Of a stretch of DNA of 64,000 bases, positions 8,754 to 18,485 are shown one piece after another. The stretch lies in the NCBI RefSeq assembly GCF_040448685.1, contig NZ_CP159290.1, positions 1,178,001 through 1,242,000 on the forward strand, in the 5' to 3' direction. The notes below the pieces were generated by a model that had not been told where the DNA came from, did no database searches, and saw only the letters and a list, made by a program, of their open reading frames with translations. The translations under genes were made by a program, and so were the position numbers. Numbering within the stretch: the first letter of the stretch is position 1; every line of letters begins with the position of its first letter. This stretch comes from Cellulosimicrobium sp. ES-005 (GTDB lineage: Bacteria > Actinomycetota > Actinomycetes > Actinomycetales > Cellulomonadaceae).

Positions 8754-9569
8754 ATGCGGATCGTCGTCGCCGTGAAGTACGTCCCGGACATCCACGCCGA
8801 CCGGGGCTTCGAGGGCGGGCGCGTCGTGCGCCGGGCCGACGAGGGGACGCTCAACGAGCTCGACGAGAACGCGGTCGAGGCCGCGCTGCGCCTCAAGGAG
8901 GCGCTGCCCGAGGCCGAGCGCGAGACCAGCGAGGTGATCGTCCTCACGGTGGCCGGGCCGGACGCCGACGGCGCCGTGCGCCGCTCCTACCAGCTCGGCG
9001 CGGACCGCGGCGTGCGCGTGAGCGACGACGCGATCGCGGGCTCCGACTACTTCGGCACCGCGCGCGTGCTCGCCGCCGCGGTGCGCCGCCTCGCGGACGA
9101 GGCGCCGGTGGACGTCGTCGTGACCGGCATGGCGGCGCTCGACGGGCTCGGCTCGGTCGTCCCGGCGCTCCTGTCGGCGGAGCTCGGGCTGCCGCAGCTC
9201 ACGCTCGCCGGGAAGCTCGAGGTCGAGGGGGAGCCGGGCGCGCGCAGCGCGCGCGTGACGCGCGAGCTCGACGGCGTCGAGGAGGTCCTCGAGGCGCCGC
9301 TCCCCGCCGTGGTGTCCGTGACCGACCACGCGAACGACCCGCGCATGCCCAACTTCAAGCTCATCATGGCGGCGCGCACGCGCCCGGTGGAGGCGTGGAC
9401 CCTCGCCGACCTCGGCGTCGACCCGGCGCTCGTCGGCGACGCCGGCGCGCGCACGCGCGTGACCGACGCGTCGCCCCGCCCGCCGCGTCCCGACGCCGAG
9501 ATCGTCGTCGACAAGGGCGAGGGCGGACGCGCCCTGGCCGAGTTCCTCATCCGCAACGACCTGGTCTGA
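8754..9569 (+). CDS. etfB: Electron transfer flavoprotein beta subunit
   Basis: The 271-residue protein is the small subunit of electron transfer flavoprotein, which carries electrons from acyl-CoA and related dehydrogenases to ETF:quinone oxidoreductase. The start MRIVVAVKYVPD and LNELDENAVEAALRLKE are typical of the beta subunit. The ETF beta signature region appears as VTRELDGVEEVLEAPLPAVVSVT, and the adenosine-phosphate-binding part as VVVTGMAALDGLGSVVPALLSAELGLPQ. GGGAGAG lies seven bases before the ATG. It is followed after 13 bases by etfA, so the pair forms one operon. Confidence 0.95.
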   Translation: MRIVVAVKYVPDIHADRGFEGGRVVRRADEGTLNELDENAVEAALRLKEALPEAERETSEVIVLTVAGPDADGAVRRSYQLGADRGVRVSDDAIAGSDYFGTARVLAAAVRRLADEAPVDVVVTGMAALDGLGSVVPALLSAELGLPQLTLAGKLEVEGEPGARSARVTRELDGVEEVLEAPLPAVVSVTDHANDPRMPNFKLIMAARTRPVEAWTLADLGVDPALVGDAGARTRVTDASPRPPRPDAEIVVDKGEGGRALAEFLIRNDLV

Positions 9570-9582
9570 GAGGCGTCCGCCC

Positions 9583-10590
9583 ATGAGCACCCCCGGGACC
9601 CGTACCGTCCTCGTCCTCCTCGACTCCGCCGGCACCGAGCTGCGCTCGCCCGTGCTGGAGCTGATCACCGTCGGCCGCTCGCTCGGGCGCGTCGAGGCCG
9701 TCGCGCTGGAGGCGCCGAGCGTCGACGTCCTCGCCCAGCTCGGCGCCCACGGCGTCGCGCTCGTGCGCCAGGCCGAGCCGTCGTCGGGCGGGGAGGTCGT
9801 GACCGGTGACGCGCTGCACCTGACGCCCGTCGTGGCCGAGGTCCTCGCCGCCGCGGCGCGCGCGTCCCACGCCGACGCCGTCCTGCTCACGTCGTCCTTC
9901 CCGAACAAGGAGGCGGCGGCGCGCCTCGCGTTCCTCACCGAGGCCGGCCTCGTCGTCGACGCGTCCGCGCTGACCGACGGCGGCACGCACCTCGTCGCGG
10001 ACAAGCGCGTCTTCGCGGGGTCGTGGGACGTGCGCAGCGAGATCCTCACCGACCCCGCGGTGCTCACGCTGCGCGCCAACTCCGTCGTCCCGCAGCCCGC
10101 GGACGCGGCCGTCGCGACCGACGTCGAGGCGCTGCGCGTCGAGCTCTCGCCCGCCGCGACCGCGGCGCGCGTCGTGTCCCGCACGGTCGACGAGTCGGCC
10201 GGCGCGGGTCGCCCGGCGCTCGGCGAGGCGGCGATCGTCGTCGCCGGGGGGCGTGGCACCAACGGCGACTTCGGTCCCGTCACCGAGCTCGCCGACGCGC
10301 TCGGCGCGGCCGTGGGCGCGACGCGCGACGCCGTCTACGAAGGCTGGCACGACCAGTTCGTCGGCCAGACGGGCGTCACCGTCGCCCCCCGCCTGTACAT
10401 CGGCGCGGGTATCTCCGGCGCCCCGCACCACCGCGGCGGCATGCAGGCCTCGCAGGTGATCGTCGCCGTGAACAACGACCCGGAGTGCCCGCTGTTCGAG
10501 ATCTCGGACTTCGCGGTCGTGGGCGACCTCGCGGACGTGCTGCCCCAGGCGGCCGAGGTGCTGCGCGAGCACCGCGCGTCGCAGGGGTAG
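9583..10590 (+). CDS. etfA: Electron transfer flavoprotein alpha subunit (FAD-binding)
   Basis: The 335-residue large subunit of electron transfer flavoprotein, partner of EtfB. The C-terminal FAD domain shows VVAGGRGTNGDFGPVTELAD, the adenine-binding VGATRDAVYEGW, GQTGVTVAPRLYIGAGISGAPHH and the terminal ETF-alpha motif VIVAVNNDPECPLFEISDFAVVGD. The N-terminal domain (residues 1-200) has the usual weaker conservation. It begins 13 bases after etfB. No fix-type quinone oxidoreductase gene is adjacent, so this is the general housekeeping ETF. Confidence 0.95.
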   Translation: MSTPGTRTVLVLLDSAGTELRSPVLELITVGRSLGRVEAVALEAPSVDVLAQLGAHGVALVRQAEPSSGGEVVTGDALHLTPVVAEVLAAAARASHADAVLLTSSFPNKEAAARLAFLTEAGLVVDASALTDGGTHLVADKRVFAGSWDVRSEILTDPAVLTLRANSVVPQPADAAVATDVEALRVELSPAATAARVVSRTVDESAGAGRPALGEAAIVVAGGRGTNGDFGPVTELADALGAAVGATRDAVYEGWHDQFVGQTGVTVAPRLYIGAGISGAPHHRGGMQASQVIVAVNNDPECPLFEISDFAVVGDLADVLPQAAEVLREHRASQG

Positions 10591-10628
10591 CCGGTCGCCG
10601 CCCAGCGGGCGACCAGCCGGTGCCGAGA

Positions 10629-10672
10629 GTTCACCCGGCGTCCTCCGGGCGGTGGCCCGCTGGTCACCGATC
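10629..10672 (+). promoter_or_regulatory. PHO box (PhoP-binding direct repeats) upstream of phoX
   Basis: Four 11-base direct-repeat units run head to tail: GTTCACCCGGC (10629), GTCCTCCGGGC (10640), GGTGGCCCGCT (10651) and GGTCACCGATC (10662). The first matches the actinobacterial PhoP unit (GTTCACC core with 11-base phasing) exactly. The site ends 62 bases before the phoX start codon, where an activator over the -35 region would sit. PhoX genes are classical members of the phosphate-starvation regulon, so site and gene agree. Confidence 0.8.
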
Positions 10673-10734
10673 GTTCCTAGCGTCGGGCCGACTCCCCGGT
10701 GACGGGGAGGCCCCCCGACCCGTGGAGACGACCG

Positions 10735-12870
10735 ATGACGATCACGCCTGCCCCCGAGCATCGCCCCCTGCTCTCCGTCGCGCCGCACGCGCGCGGCAAG
10801 CGCAGCCCCGTCACCTGCCGGCTGAAGTGCGCGGACGCGTGCTCGCACCCGGTCCCCAACGAGAGCGCCAACGAGACGTTCCGCGACGTCGTCGCCGGCG
10901 CGATGTCGCGCCGTGCGCTGCTCGGCGGGCTCGCGGTCGGTGCCGCCGCCGTCGTGCTCGGCGCGCAGACCGTCGGCGCCGCGCCCGCCGCCGCCCAGGG
11001 GCTGCCCGCCCACGGTGGCGGCCACGGCGGTGGGCGCCCGCAGAAGGGGCTCGCCTTCGGCGCGATCTCGCCCCAGCCCGCGGCGCGCGACGCGTTCGTC
11101 GTCCCCGAGGGCTACCGGTGGCGGCCCGTGATCCGCTGGGGCGACCCGATCCTGCGCGGCGCCCAGCCGTTCGACGTCGCTCGCCAGACGCCCGAGGCCC
11201 AGGCGGGACAGTTCGGCTACAACAACGACTACCTCGACATCCTGCCGTTCGAGCGCCAGCACGCCCTCGCGGGCGCCCAGGGCAAGGGCAAGGGCCCCGG
11301 CCGGGGCACGCGCGGCCTGCTCGTCGCGAACCACGAGTACACCAACCCGGCGATCATGTTCGACGCCTCGTACGACGCCCCGACGCGGCGGGCCATCGAG
11401 CGCGCCGCGCACGGCATGTCCGTCGTCGAGGTGAGCCGCCGCCGCACGGGAACCCCGTGGGACTACGTCGCGGACAGCCGGTACAACCGCCGCGTGCACC
11501 TGGCGACCGAGTTCCGCCTGACCGGTCCGGCGGCCGGCACGGACCTCGTCAAGACCGTCGCGGACCCGTCGGGGACGCGCGTGCTGGGCACGCTCAACAA
11601 CTGCGCGGGCGGCACGACCCCGTGGGGCACCGTGCTGTCGGGCGAGGAGAACTACAACGGCTACTTCCGCACGTCGGGCACGGGTCACGACGCGCGCTAC
11701 GGCCTGCGCGACGCCGCGACGGGGTACGGCTGGGAGCTCGACGACCCGCGGTTCGACGCCCGCAACCCCGGCTACGAGAACGAGCCGAACCGCTTCGGCT
11801 GGATCGTCGAGATCGACCCGTACGCGCCGGACGAGCCGCCGGTGAAGCACACCGCGCTCGGCCGGTTCAAGCACGAGGGCGCCAACGTGATCCTCTCGCG
11901 CCGCGGGAACGCGGTCGCGTACATGGGCGACGACGAGCGCTTCGACTACGTCTACAAGTTCGTCTCCTCGCGCACCATGCGCCCCGGCAACAGCGACGGC
12001 GCCCGCCGCCACAACAAGACGCTGCTCACCGAGGGCTCGCTGTACGTCGCGAGGTTCCGCGGCGACTCGCCCGCGTCCGAGATCGACGGGTCGGGCGCGG
12101 TGCCGTCCGACGGCGCGTTCGACGGCCGGGGCGAGTGGGTCCCGCTCGTCCTGGACGGGCGGAGCCAGGTCCCCGGCATGAGCCTCGAGGAGGTGCTCGT
12201 CTACACGCGCGTCGCGGCGGACCAGGTCGGGGCCACGAAGATGGACCGCCCCGAGGACGTCGAGCCCAACCCGGTCACGGGCCGCGTCTACGTCGCGTGC
12301 ACCAACAACACCTCGCGCGGGCCCGCGGCGGTCGAGGCCGCGACCGAGCCGAACCCCCGCAACACCAACCGCGACGGCCACGTCGTGGAGATCGTCGAGG
12401 ACGGCGACGACGCTGCCGCCCTGACGTTCCGGTGGAACCTGCTGCTCGTCGCGGGCGACCCGGCGACGAACGCCTCGACCTACTTCTCGGGCTACCCGAA
12501 GGAGAAGGTCTCCCCGATCTCCTGCCCGGACAACCTCGCGTTCGACGCCGAGGGCAACCTGTGGATCTCCACCGACGGGCAGCCCAGCACGATCCAGAAG
12601 TGCGACGGCCTGTTCAAGGTCACGCTCGACGGCCGCGAGCGCGGTCGCGTCGAGCAGTTCCTCTCGGTGCCGCGCGGCGCCGAGACGTGCGGGCCGCTCG
12701 TCGACTCGGCGGACCGCATGGTCTACGTGGCGGTCCAGCACCCGGGCGAGGACGGGTCGTTCGACGCGCAGGCGTCGTACTTCCCCGACTACCTGACGCC
12801 GGGCACCCCGGTCCCGACGGGCGCGTTCGCCGGCCCGCGGCCCTCCGTCGTCCAGGTGTGGCGCGACTGA
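10735..12870 (+). CDS. phoX: PhoX family alkaline phosphatase, Tat-exported
   Basis: The 711-residue protein belongs to the PhoX (DUF839) family of calcium/iron-dependent phosphomonoesterases that release phosphate outside the cell. The N-terminus has the family's conserved TCRLKCADACSHPVPNESANETF block. A Tat-type signal follows: SRRALLGG with twin Arg at 59-60, then a hydrophobic stretch ending in AAPAAAQG. Metal-site segments include LLVANHEYTNP, LGTLNNCAGGTTPWGTVLSGEEN, RPEDVEPNP and SCPDNLAFDAEGNLWISTDG. The ATG at 10735 is preceded by GGAG; an upstream in-frame ATG at 10699 lacks a site. PHO-box repeats upstream predict induction by phosphate starvation. A bidirectional hairpin follows. 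Confidence 0.93.
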   Translation: MTITPAPEHRPLLSVAPHARGKRSPVTCRLKCADACSHPVPNESANETFRDVVAGAMSRRALLGGLAVGAAAVVLGAQTVGAAPAAAQGLPAHGGGHGGGRPQKGLAFGAISPQPAARDAFVVPEGYRWRPVIRWGDPILRGAQPFDVARQTPEAQAGQFGYNNDYLDILPFERQHALAGAQGKGKGPGRGTRGLLVANHEYTNPAIMFDASYDAPTRRAIERAAHGMSVVEVSRRRTGTPWDYVADSRYNRRVHLATEFRLTGPAAGTDLVKTVADPSGTRVLGTLNNCAGGTTPWGTVLSGEENYNGYFRTSGTGHDARYGLRDAATGYGWELDDPRFDARNPGYENEPNRFGWIVEIDPYAPDEPPVKHTALGRFKHEGANVILSRRGNAVAYMGDDERFDYVYKFVSSRTMRPGNSDGARRHNKTLLTEGSLYVARFRGDSPASEIDGSGAVPSDGAFDGRGEWVPLVLDGRSQVPGMSLEEVLVYTRVAADQVGATKMDRPEDVEPNPVTGRVYVACTNNTSRGPAAVEAATEPNPRNTNRDGHVVEIVEDGDDAAALTFRWNLLLVAGDPATNASTYFSGYPKEKVSPISCPDNLAFDAEGNLWISTDGQPSTIQKCDGLFKVTLDGRERGRVEQFLSVPRGAETCGPLVDSADRMVYVAVQHPGEDGSFDAQASYFPDYLTPGTPVPTGAFAGPRPSVVQVWRD

Positions 12871-12888
12871 CGCGCCTCCCGCACGGCC

Positions 12889-12923
12889 GAGGGGTCCGGC
12901 GTCGCGACGGCGCCGGACCCCTC
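12889..12923. terminator. Bidirectional terminator between phoX and the APH-fold kinase gene
   Basis: A perfect 13-bp stem (12889-12901 with 12911-12923) lies between two converging stop codons and can serve both strands. Confidence 0.7.
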
Positions 12924-12966
12924 GTCGTCCGCCGCACCTCCGGGAGACCCGTCCCGTCCGGGAGCC

Positions 12967-14013
12967 TCAGAGGCCCAGGTGCTCCAGCCACGCGAGGGCG
13001 GCGACGCCCTGGGCGCGCTGGAACGCGCGCAGGCGGGGGATCGTCGGGACGGCGGGCTTGCGGGCGGAGTGCAGGAAGTACCCGGCGATCCCGGCGACGA
13101 CCGACCGCAGGTCGGCGGGGTGCACGTCGCCCCCGAGGGGGTGCGCCGCGAAGGTCGACGCCGCCCACGCGCCGCCGCGCGCGCGGCGCGCCGGGTCGGC
13201 GCTCACCGTGACCGGTTCGCAGACGTCCACCACGCCCTGCATCACGACGCTCGGCAGGAACATCGCGAGGTCGAGCCACGCCGCGCCGCGCGACGCGTGC
13301 GGCCAGTCGACGACGTAGACCTTCTCCGGCGTGAGGAGGACGTTGTCGGCGCGCATGTCGCCGTGCACGAACGACTCGCCCTCGCACGCCACGAGCGCCC
13401 CGCGCTCGGCCTCCGCGAGCGCGTCGAGGTGCGCGGCCGCCCACGGCGCGACGGCGGCCAGGCGCGGGTCGGGGTCGTCGCGCAGCGCACGCCACCCGGT
13501 CGCCATGTCGGCGAAGTCTGGCCCGGTCGGCGGCAGCCGCATCGCGCGGGCCCCCGGGACCGACGCGAGGCGGACGAGGGTGGCCAGGACCCGGTCGAGC
13601 TCGTCGGGGTCCCAGGGCGTGGCGGGCACGTGCCCGTCGACGACGGCGAACGCCAGCGCGATCCAGTCGCCGTCACCGTGGCCCCACGCGAAGCGCGGGG
13701 CGGGGACCTCGCGCGGCAGCCGTGTCGCGACCTTCGCCTCGGCGCGGTGGAGGTTGGCCGCCACGGGCTCGTCCGCGGTCCGCGCCGCCTTGACGAAGAG
13801 GCGGGAGCCGTCGTCGAACGTGAGGACGGACGCGAGCCCGGGGCTGAACCCGGCCGAGACGGAGCGCTCCTGCACGACCCGGCCGCCGGCGACCGCCTCG
13901 AGCTCGTCGCGCAGCCCGAGCGGCAGGTCTCTCCAGAGCAGGCGGCCACCGCCCGAGGCGACCGGGACGTCTCCGGCGGCCTCGACGGCGGGCGGTGCGG
14001 CGTCGTCGGGCAT
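12967..14013 (-). CDS. Aminoglycoside-phosphotransferase-fold small-molecule kinase
   Basis: The 348-residue protein has the APH/choline-kinase fold. The catalytic loop is SFVHGDMRADNVLLT (about residues 213-227, with catalytic Asp in HGD and metal-binding Asn). The second metal-binding motif is VVDWPHASRGAAWLDLAMF (about 234-252). An N-terminal nucleotide-binding region contains LFVKAART, whose Lys fits the ATP-binding lysine. The substrate cannot be read from the sequence: members phosphorylate aminoglycosides, choline, homoserine or sugars. No resistance cassette or mobile element surrounds it, so it is probably a housekeeping kinase. It is divergent from the cysteine desulfurase gene. Confidence 0.82.
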   Translation of the reverse strand: MPDDAAPPAVEAAGDVPVASGGGRLLWRDLPLGLRDELEAVAGGRVVQERSVSAGFSPGLASVLTFDDGSRLFVKAARTADEPVAANLHRAEAKVATRLPREVPAPRFAWGHGDGDWIALAFAVVDGHVPATPWDPDELDRVLATLVRLASVPGARAMRLPPTGPDFADMATGWRALRDDPDPRLAAVAPWAAAHLDALAEAERGALVACEGESFVHGDMRADNVLLTPEKVYVVDWPHASRGAAWLDLAMFLPSVVMQGVVDVCEPVTVSADPARRARGGAWAASTFAAHPLGGDVHPADLRSVVAGIAGYFLHSARKPAVPTIPRLRAFQRAQGVAALAWLEHLGL

Positions 14014-14227
14014 CGAGATGCCACTTCCCCTGTCGGTGGCTGGACGGTCTCGTCGTCGGCGCGCTCCCGTCCCGCGGCGACGTGTGGCGCGCGACGGCGG
14101 TCCTGCGACCGGGACGAGCGCCCGGCGACGGCCGGGCGCAGACCTCTGACAACCTAGCGCTTCTCGCCGCGATGTCCAGCGCCGCTCACTCCTCGGACCG
14201 GACGCGCCCGGGTGCTCCGTAGACTGG

Positions 14228-15517
14228 GTGATCGTGACCCACCCTTCCGGCCCCGTCCCCGCGCCGGCGGCCTACCTCGACCACGCCGCCACGACGCCGC
14301 TGTCCGTGGCGGCGCGCGAGGCCCTCGTCGACGAGCTGTCGCGCACCGGCAACCCGTCGTCGCTGCACGCCGCGGGGCGCGCCGCCCGCCGCACGGTCGA
14401 GGAGGCGCGCGAGTCGATCGCCGCGGCGCTCGGCGCGCGCCCGAGCGAGGTCGTGTTCACCGCGGGGGGCACCGAGGCGGACAACCTCGCGATCAAGGGC
14501 CTGTTCTGGGGCCGCCGCACGACCGACCCGCGCCGTCGGCGGATCGTCGTCTCGGCGGTCGAGCACCACGCGGTGCTCGACCCCGCGTTCTGGATGGCCG
14601 AGCACGCGGGCGCCGAGATCGTCCTGCTGCCCGTCGACGGCGAGGGCCGCGTGGACCTCGCCGCGCTGCGTGCCGAGGTCGCCGAGCACGCCGAGGAGAT
14701 CGCGCTGATCTCCGTCATGTGGGCCAACAACGAGGTCGGGACGCTGCAGCCCGTCCAGGAGGTCGTCCAGCTCGCGCGTCCGCACGGCATCCCGGTGCAC
14801 TCCGACGCGGTCCAGGCCGTCGGTCAGGTCCCGGTCGACTTCGCGGCGAGCGGTCTGGACGCGATGACCGTGTCCGGCCACAAGCTCGGCGGGCCCGTCG
14901 GCGTCGGCGCGCTCGTCACGCGGCGCGACGCGCCCCTCACCCCGGTCCTGCACGGCGGAGGCCAGGAGCGCGGCGTGCGCTCCGGCACGCTCGACGCGCC
15001 CGCGATCCGCGCGTTCGGCGTCGCCGTCGCCGAGGCCGTCGCGCACCGCGACGAGCGCGCGGCGCACCTCGCGGCGCTGCGCGACGCGCTCGTGGCGGGG
15101 GTCCGCGGGCGGGTCCCGGACGCCGTCCTCAGCGGCCCCGAGCCGGGGGCGGGCGGCCGCGACGCCGCCCGGCTGCCGGGCAACGCGCACTTCACGTTCC
15201 CCGGGGCCGAGGGCGACTCGCTCCTCTACCTGCTCGACTCCGCGGGCGTGCAGGCGTCGACCGGCTCGGCCTGCCAGGCCGGCGTGCCGCAGCCGTCGCA
15301 CGTGCTCCTCGCGATGGGCGTGCCGGAGCAGGACGCGCGCGGCGCGCTGCGGTTCTCGCTCGGCGTCACGTCCACGCCCGACGACGTCGCGCGCCTCCTC
15401 GACGCGCTGCCCCCCGCCGTCGAGCGAGCGCGGGCGGCGGGTCTCGCGTCCGGCCCGACGCGTGCCGCTGCTCCGACCCGCACCGCGGTCCCGACCCGCG
15501 CGGGCGGTGCCGCGTGA
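14228..15517 (+). CDS. iscS: Cysteine desulfurase (NifS/IscS family)
   Basis: The 429-residue pyridoxal-phosphate enzyme removes sulfur from cysteine for tRNA thiolation and Fe-S clusters. It shows [10 protein letters not shown] at the start, the PLP-phosphate region [27 protein letters not shown], the Schiff-base Lys in [15 protein letters not shown] (about residue 218) and the sulfur-accepting Cys in [16 protein letters not shown] (about residue 348). The C-terminal tail is rich in Ala, Pro and Thr and probably disordered. GTG at 14228 gives the longest form. A TAGACT -10 box at 14220-14225 would instead favour a leaderless GTG at 14234. A four-base overlap couples it to mnmA, its usual sulfur-relay client. 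Confidence 0.93.
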   Translation: MIVTHPSGPVPAPAAYLDHAATTPLSVAAREALVDELSRTGNPSSLHAAGRAARRTVEEARESIAAALGARPSEVVFTAGGTEADNLAIKGLFWGRRTTDPRRRRIVVSAVEHHAVLDPAFWMAEHAGAEIVLLPVDGEGRVDLAALRAEVAEHAEEIALISVMWANNEVGTLQPVQEVVQLARPHGIPVHSDAVQAVGQVPVDFAASGLDAMTVSGHKLGGPVGVGALVTRRDAPLTPVLHGGGQERGVRSGTLDAPAIRAFGVAVAEAVAHRDERAAHLAALRDALVAGVRGRVPDAVLSGPEPGAGGRDAARLPGNAHFTFPGAEGDSLLYLLDSAGVQASTGSACQAGVPQPSHVLLAMGVPEQDARGALRFSLGVTSTPDDVARLLDALPPAVERARAAGLASGPTRAAAPTRTAVPTRAGGAA

Positions 15518-16692
15518 GGGTCCTCGCCGCCATGTCGGGCGGCGTCGACTCGGCCGTCGCCGCGGCGCTCGCGGTCGAGGCGGGGCACGAGGTCGTGGGC
15601 GTCCACATGGCGCTGTCGCGCAACCGCGACCAGTTCCGCACCGGGTCGCGCGGGTGCTGCTCGATCGAGGACGCGGGGGACGCGCGGCGCGCAGCCGACG
15701 TGCTCGGCATCCCGTACTACGTGTGGGACCTCTCGGAGCGGTTCGAGGACACGGTCGTCGCCGACTTCCTCGCCGAGTACGAGGCCGGGCGCACGCCCAA
15801 CCCGTGCGTGCGGTGCAACGAGCACATCAAGTTCGAGGCGCTGCTCGACAAGGCGACGGCGCTCGGCTTCGACGCCGTCGCGACGGGCCACTACGCGCGC
15901 GTCGTGACGCGCGACGTGCCCGACGCGTCCGCCTCGGACGGGGTGCGCAGCGTGCGGGAGCTGCACCGCTCCCCGAACGAGGCGAAGGACCAGTCCTACG
16001 TGCTCGCCGTCATGGGGCCGGAGCGACTCGCGCGCGCGATGTTCCCGCTCGGGGACTTCGCGTCGAAGGACGAGGTGCGCGCCGAGGCGGCGCGGCGCGG
16101 GCTGTCGGTGTCCGCGAAGCCCGACTCGTACGACATCTGCTTCGTCGCCGACGGCGACACGCAGGGCTTCCTCCGCGACCGCCTGGGCGCGCGCCCGGGC
16201 GAGATCGTCGACGCGGAGGGGACGGTGCTCGGCGAGCACGACGGCGCCTACGCGTACACCGTCGGCCAGCGCAAGGGCCTCGGCATCGACCGCCCCGCGC
16301 CGGACGGTCGCCCGCGGTACGTGCTCGACGTGCAGCCCGCGAGCAACCGTGTGGTCGTCGGCCCGGCCGAGCTGCTGAGCGTCGACCGCATCGAGGCCGG
16401 CGCGGCGGTCTGGTTCGACGGCGCGCGCCCGGCGCCGGGGGAGCGCGCCGACGTCGAGGTGCAGGTCCGCGCGCACGGTGCGCCGGTCGCGGCCCGGGTC
16501 CGGGCCGCCGGCGACGCGATCGAGGTCGAGCTCAGGGGCACGACGCTCCGCGGCGTCGCGGCCGGGCAGTCGCTCGTCGTCTACGACGGGCCGCGCGTGC
16601 TCGGCCAGGCCACGGTGGACCGTGCCTACCGCGCGGCGGCACGGTCGGCAGACCGGTCGGCCGGTCAGCCGGCGCCGACGGGCGCGGGGTGA
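15514..16692 (+). CDS. mnmA: tRNA-specific 2-thiouridylase
   Basis: The 392-residue enzyme makes 2-thiouridine at the wobble position of tRNA Lys, Glu and Gln, using ATP and sulfur relayed from a cysteine desulfurase. The PP-loop [10 protein letters not shown] is at residues 8-17. Catalytic cysteines lie in [14 protein letters not shown] (Cys98) and SYDICFV (about Cys209). The typical [12 protein letters not shown] and [15 protein letters not shown] segments follow. The GTG start at 15514 overlaps the iscS stop (GTGA), indicating translational coupling. The 3' end overlaps the converging SnoaL-like gene by 28 bases. Confidence 0.96.
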   Translation: MRVLAAMSGGVDSAVAAALAVEAGHEVVGVHMALSRNRDQFRTGSRGCCSIEDAGDARRAADVLGIPYYVWDLSERFEDTVVADFLAEYEAGRTPNPCVRCNEHIKFEALLDKATALGFDAVATGHYARVVTRDVPDASASDGVRSVRELHRSPNEAKDQSYVLAVMGPERLARAMFPLGDFASKDEVRAEAARRGLSVSAKPDSYDICFVADGDTQGFLRDRLGARPGEIVDAEGTVLGEHDGAYAYTVGQRKGLGIDRPAPDGRPRYVLDVQPASNRVVVGPAELLSVDRIEAGAAVWFDGARPAPGERADVEVQVRAHGAPVAARVRAAGDAIEVELRGTTLRGVAAGQSLVVYDGPRVLGQATVDRAYRAAARSADRSAGQPAPTGAG

Positions 16693-17093
16693 GCGAGCGC
16701 GCGCACGAGCGCCGACTCGTCGCGCACGCACCAGTGCTCGACCTCCTGGCCCTCGACGAAGCGCAGCACGTGCATCTCGCGCACCCGGAAGCGCCGCCCC
16801 GTCGGCGCGACGCCGCGGAAGAACCCGGTGTGACGCGCGCTGAGCTCGACGTGCAGCGCGACGAGGTCGCCCTCCGCGACGGCGTGCAGGACCTCGACGC
16901 GCTGGTCCTCGAACGCCTCGTCGTACCAGTGCATCATCGCGAGGAGGGCGTCGACGCCGCCCTCGCAGCCCGGCGACGTGTCGTGGTTGCGGAACCCGGG
17001 CCCGAGCAGCGTCGCGAGCGCGTCGCCGTGGTTGCCGGGGATCGCCCGCGTGTGCACGGCGACCGCCGTGGCCTTGTTCTCGTGCGTGCCCAT
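16665..17093 (-). CDS. SnoaL-like / ester cyclase family protein
   Basis: The 142-residue protein has the small cone-shaped fold of SnoaL and nuclear-transport-factor-2-like proteins. Recognisable pieces are a 'YHDTSPG'-type segment ([20 protein letters not shown]), [25 protein letters not shown], and [20 protein letters not shown], which carries the usual 'I-R-G-I-E-H' position. Members include polyketide cyclases and many uncharacterised enzymes, so no substrate is assigned. ATG 17093 is chosen because GGAAGGG precedes it. The end overlaps mnmA tail to tail. Confidence 0.78.
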   Translation of the reverse strand: MGTHENKATAVAVHTRAIPGNHGDALATLLGPGFRNHDTSPGCEGGVDALLAMMHWYDEAFEDQRVEVLHAVAEGDLVALHVELSARHTGFFRGVAPTGRRFRVREMHVLRFVEGQEVEHWCVRDESALVRALAHPAPVGAG

Positions 17094-17266
17094 GTCGGAG
17101 CCCTTCCGCACACCCTCGTGCTCGGTGGCCGCGCGGCCCCCGGACCCCGGCGGGATCGCGGCACGGCTCGGTTTCCCAGTGTGCTCCTGGAGAGAGGTGG
17201 ACGGCACGTGGTTCGTGACGAGAGGCCGGGCGACGCCCGGGGCGAGCGCTCGCGCGGGGGTGCGGC

Positions 17267-18316
17267 ATGACCGCGGTGAGCGGGCTCGGCCCGTGGCCCG
17301 GCGGCGAGGGAGCGGACGTGCTGGAGGCGCAGCTCACGGTGCTCGGCGACCTCGCCGAGGTCCCGACGGGCGTGCGCGGGGTGCCGTTCCTCGTCCAGCT
17401 CCCGGGGCGCGGACCCGGCGCGGACGCGACCGGGCGCACCGCCGCGCTGCTGCCGGAGCTGCCCGTCGAGCTGGGTCCGCACGGCTGGAAGCTCGCCGAC
17501 CACGGCGGCGCGGACCGGCGGCGGGCCGAGGCGTTCCTGCGCGAGGACCTGGAGGCGCTCGCCATCGCGGGGGCGGGGTACTCGGGCCCGCTCGCCGTGA
17601 CCGTCACCGGGCCGTGGACGCTCGCCGCGGACGTCTACCTCGCCCGGGGCGACCGCGTGCTGTCCGACCGGGGCGCCGTGCGCGAGGTCGTCCAGGCGCT
17701 CGCGGTGGCCGTGGGCGACCACGTCGCGCAGGTGCGCCGGCAGGTCCCCGGGGCGGACGTCGTCGTGCAGGTCGACGAGCCGCTGCTCGCCCAGGTCGGG
17801 GCGGGCGTGCTCCCGTCGTTCTCGGGCTACTCGCGCCTGCGCGCGGTGCCCGGCCCGGACCTCGTGGACGGGCTGCGGCCCGTGCTCGACGCCGCACGCG
17901 CCGCGTCGGCGTCGACGGTCGTCCACGTGGGAGGCGCCTGGGTGGGCGTGGCGCCCGTCGTGCTCGCGGGCGCCGACGCCGTCGGTCTCGCGCTCGGGCC
18001 GTGGGACGAGAAGACGTGGGAGACCGTCGCGCGCGCGGTCGAGCGGGGCGTCGGCCTGTGGGCCGCGCTCCCGCCCGCACAGGTGTCGCAGTGCGCCGGC
18101 CCCGCGCTGGGCGAGCTCGCCGACCTGGTGAGCGTGCCGTGGCGCCGGATCGGGCTCCCGCTGCCCGCGCTCGACGACGTCACGCTCCTGGGCGCCCCCC
18201 GGGGTGCCGGGGGAGGGCCCGGTCGCGGCGTCGCGGGCACCCCCGACGAGCACCGCGCCCTCCTCGCGAACCTGGGCCGCGTCGCCGACGTGCTGGCGGA
18301 GCGAGCCCACGCCTGA
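17267..18316 (+). CDS. MetE C-terminal-domain-like protein lacking the zinc-ligand cysteine
   Basis: The 349-residue protein resembles the barrel domain of cobalamin-independent methionine synthase (uroporphyrinogen-decarboxylase-like fold). It is a stand-alone version found beside trmU/mnmA and ligA in many actinobacteria. Segments PLAVTVTGPWTLAADVYLA, VVVQVDEPLLAQV and GLALGPWDEKTWE are typical. Where MetE has the zinc-binding His-x-Cys, this protein has VVHVGGAW, so the first metal-ligand Cys is missing; true methionine synthase activity is therefore unlikely. Function unknown. The start at 17267 has only a weak ribosome site. Confidence 0.78.
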   Translation: MTAVSGLGPWPGGEGADVLEAQLTVLGDLAEVPTGVRGVPFLVQLPGRGPGADATGRTAALLPELPVELGPHGWKLADHGGADRRRAEAFLREDLEALAIAGAGYSGPLAVTVTGPWTLAADVYLARGDRVLSDRGAVREVVQALAVAVGDHVAQVRRQVPGADVVVQVDEPLLAQVGAGVLPSFSGYSRLRAVPGPDLVDGLRPVLDAARAASASTVVHVGGAWVGVAPVVLAGADAVGLALGPWDEKTWETVARAVERGVGLWAALPPAQVSQCAGPALGELADLVSVPWRRIGLPLPALDDVTLLGAPRGAGGGPGRGVAGTPDEHRALLANLGRVADVLAERAHA

Positions 18317-18485
18317 GCGCCGCCTGGGCGTCGGCTCGGCGGCTTCCCGCACACCGCCCGTCGTGCGTACGCTTGACCCCGCGCGGCGGTCACGACGGCG
18401 ACGTGCGGACGGCCGTGCCCCGGCTCTCCGGACGGCACGGACGTGTCCTCCGCGCCGACCCGTCCCCCCACCGCGAAGGACCCCC

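Noticed and set aside
12967-14013. Aminoglycoside resistance gene
   Set aside because: The APH fold is shared by many metabolic kinases, and there is no mobile or resistance context to support a resistance call.
17267-18316. Functional methionine synthase MetE
   Set aside because: The protein is half the usual length and lacks the His-x-Cys zinc site.
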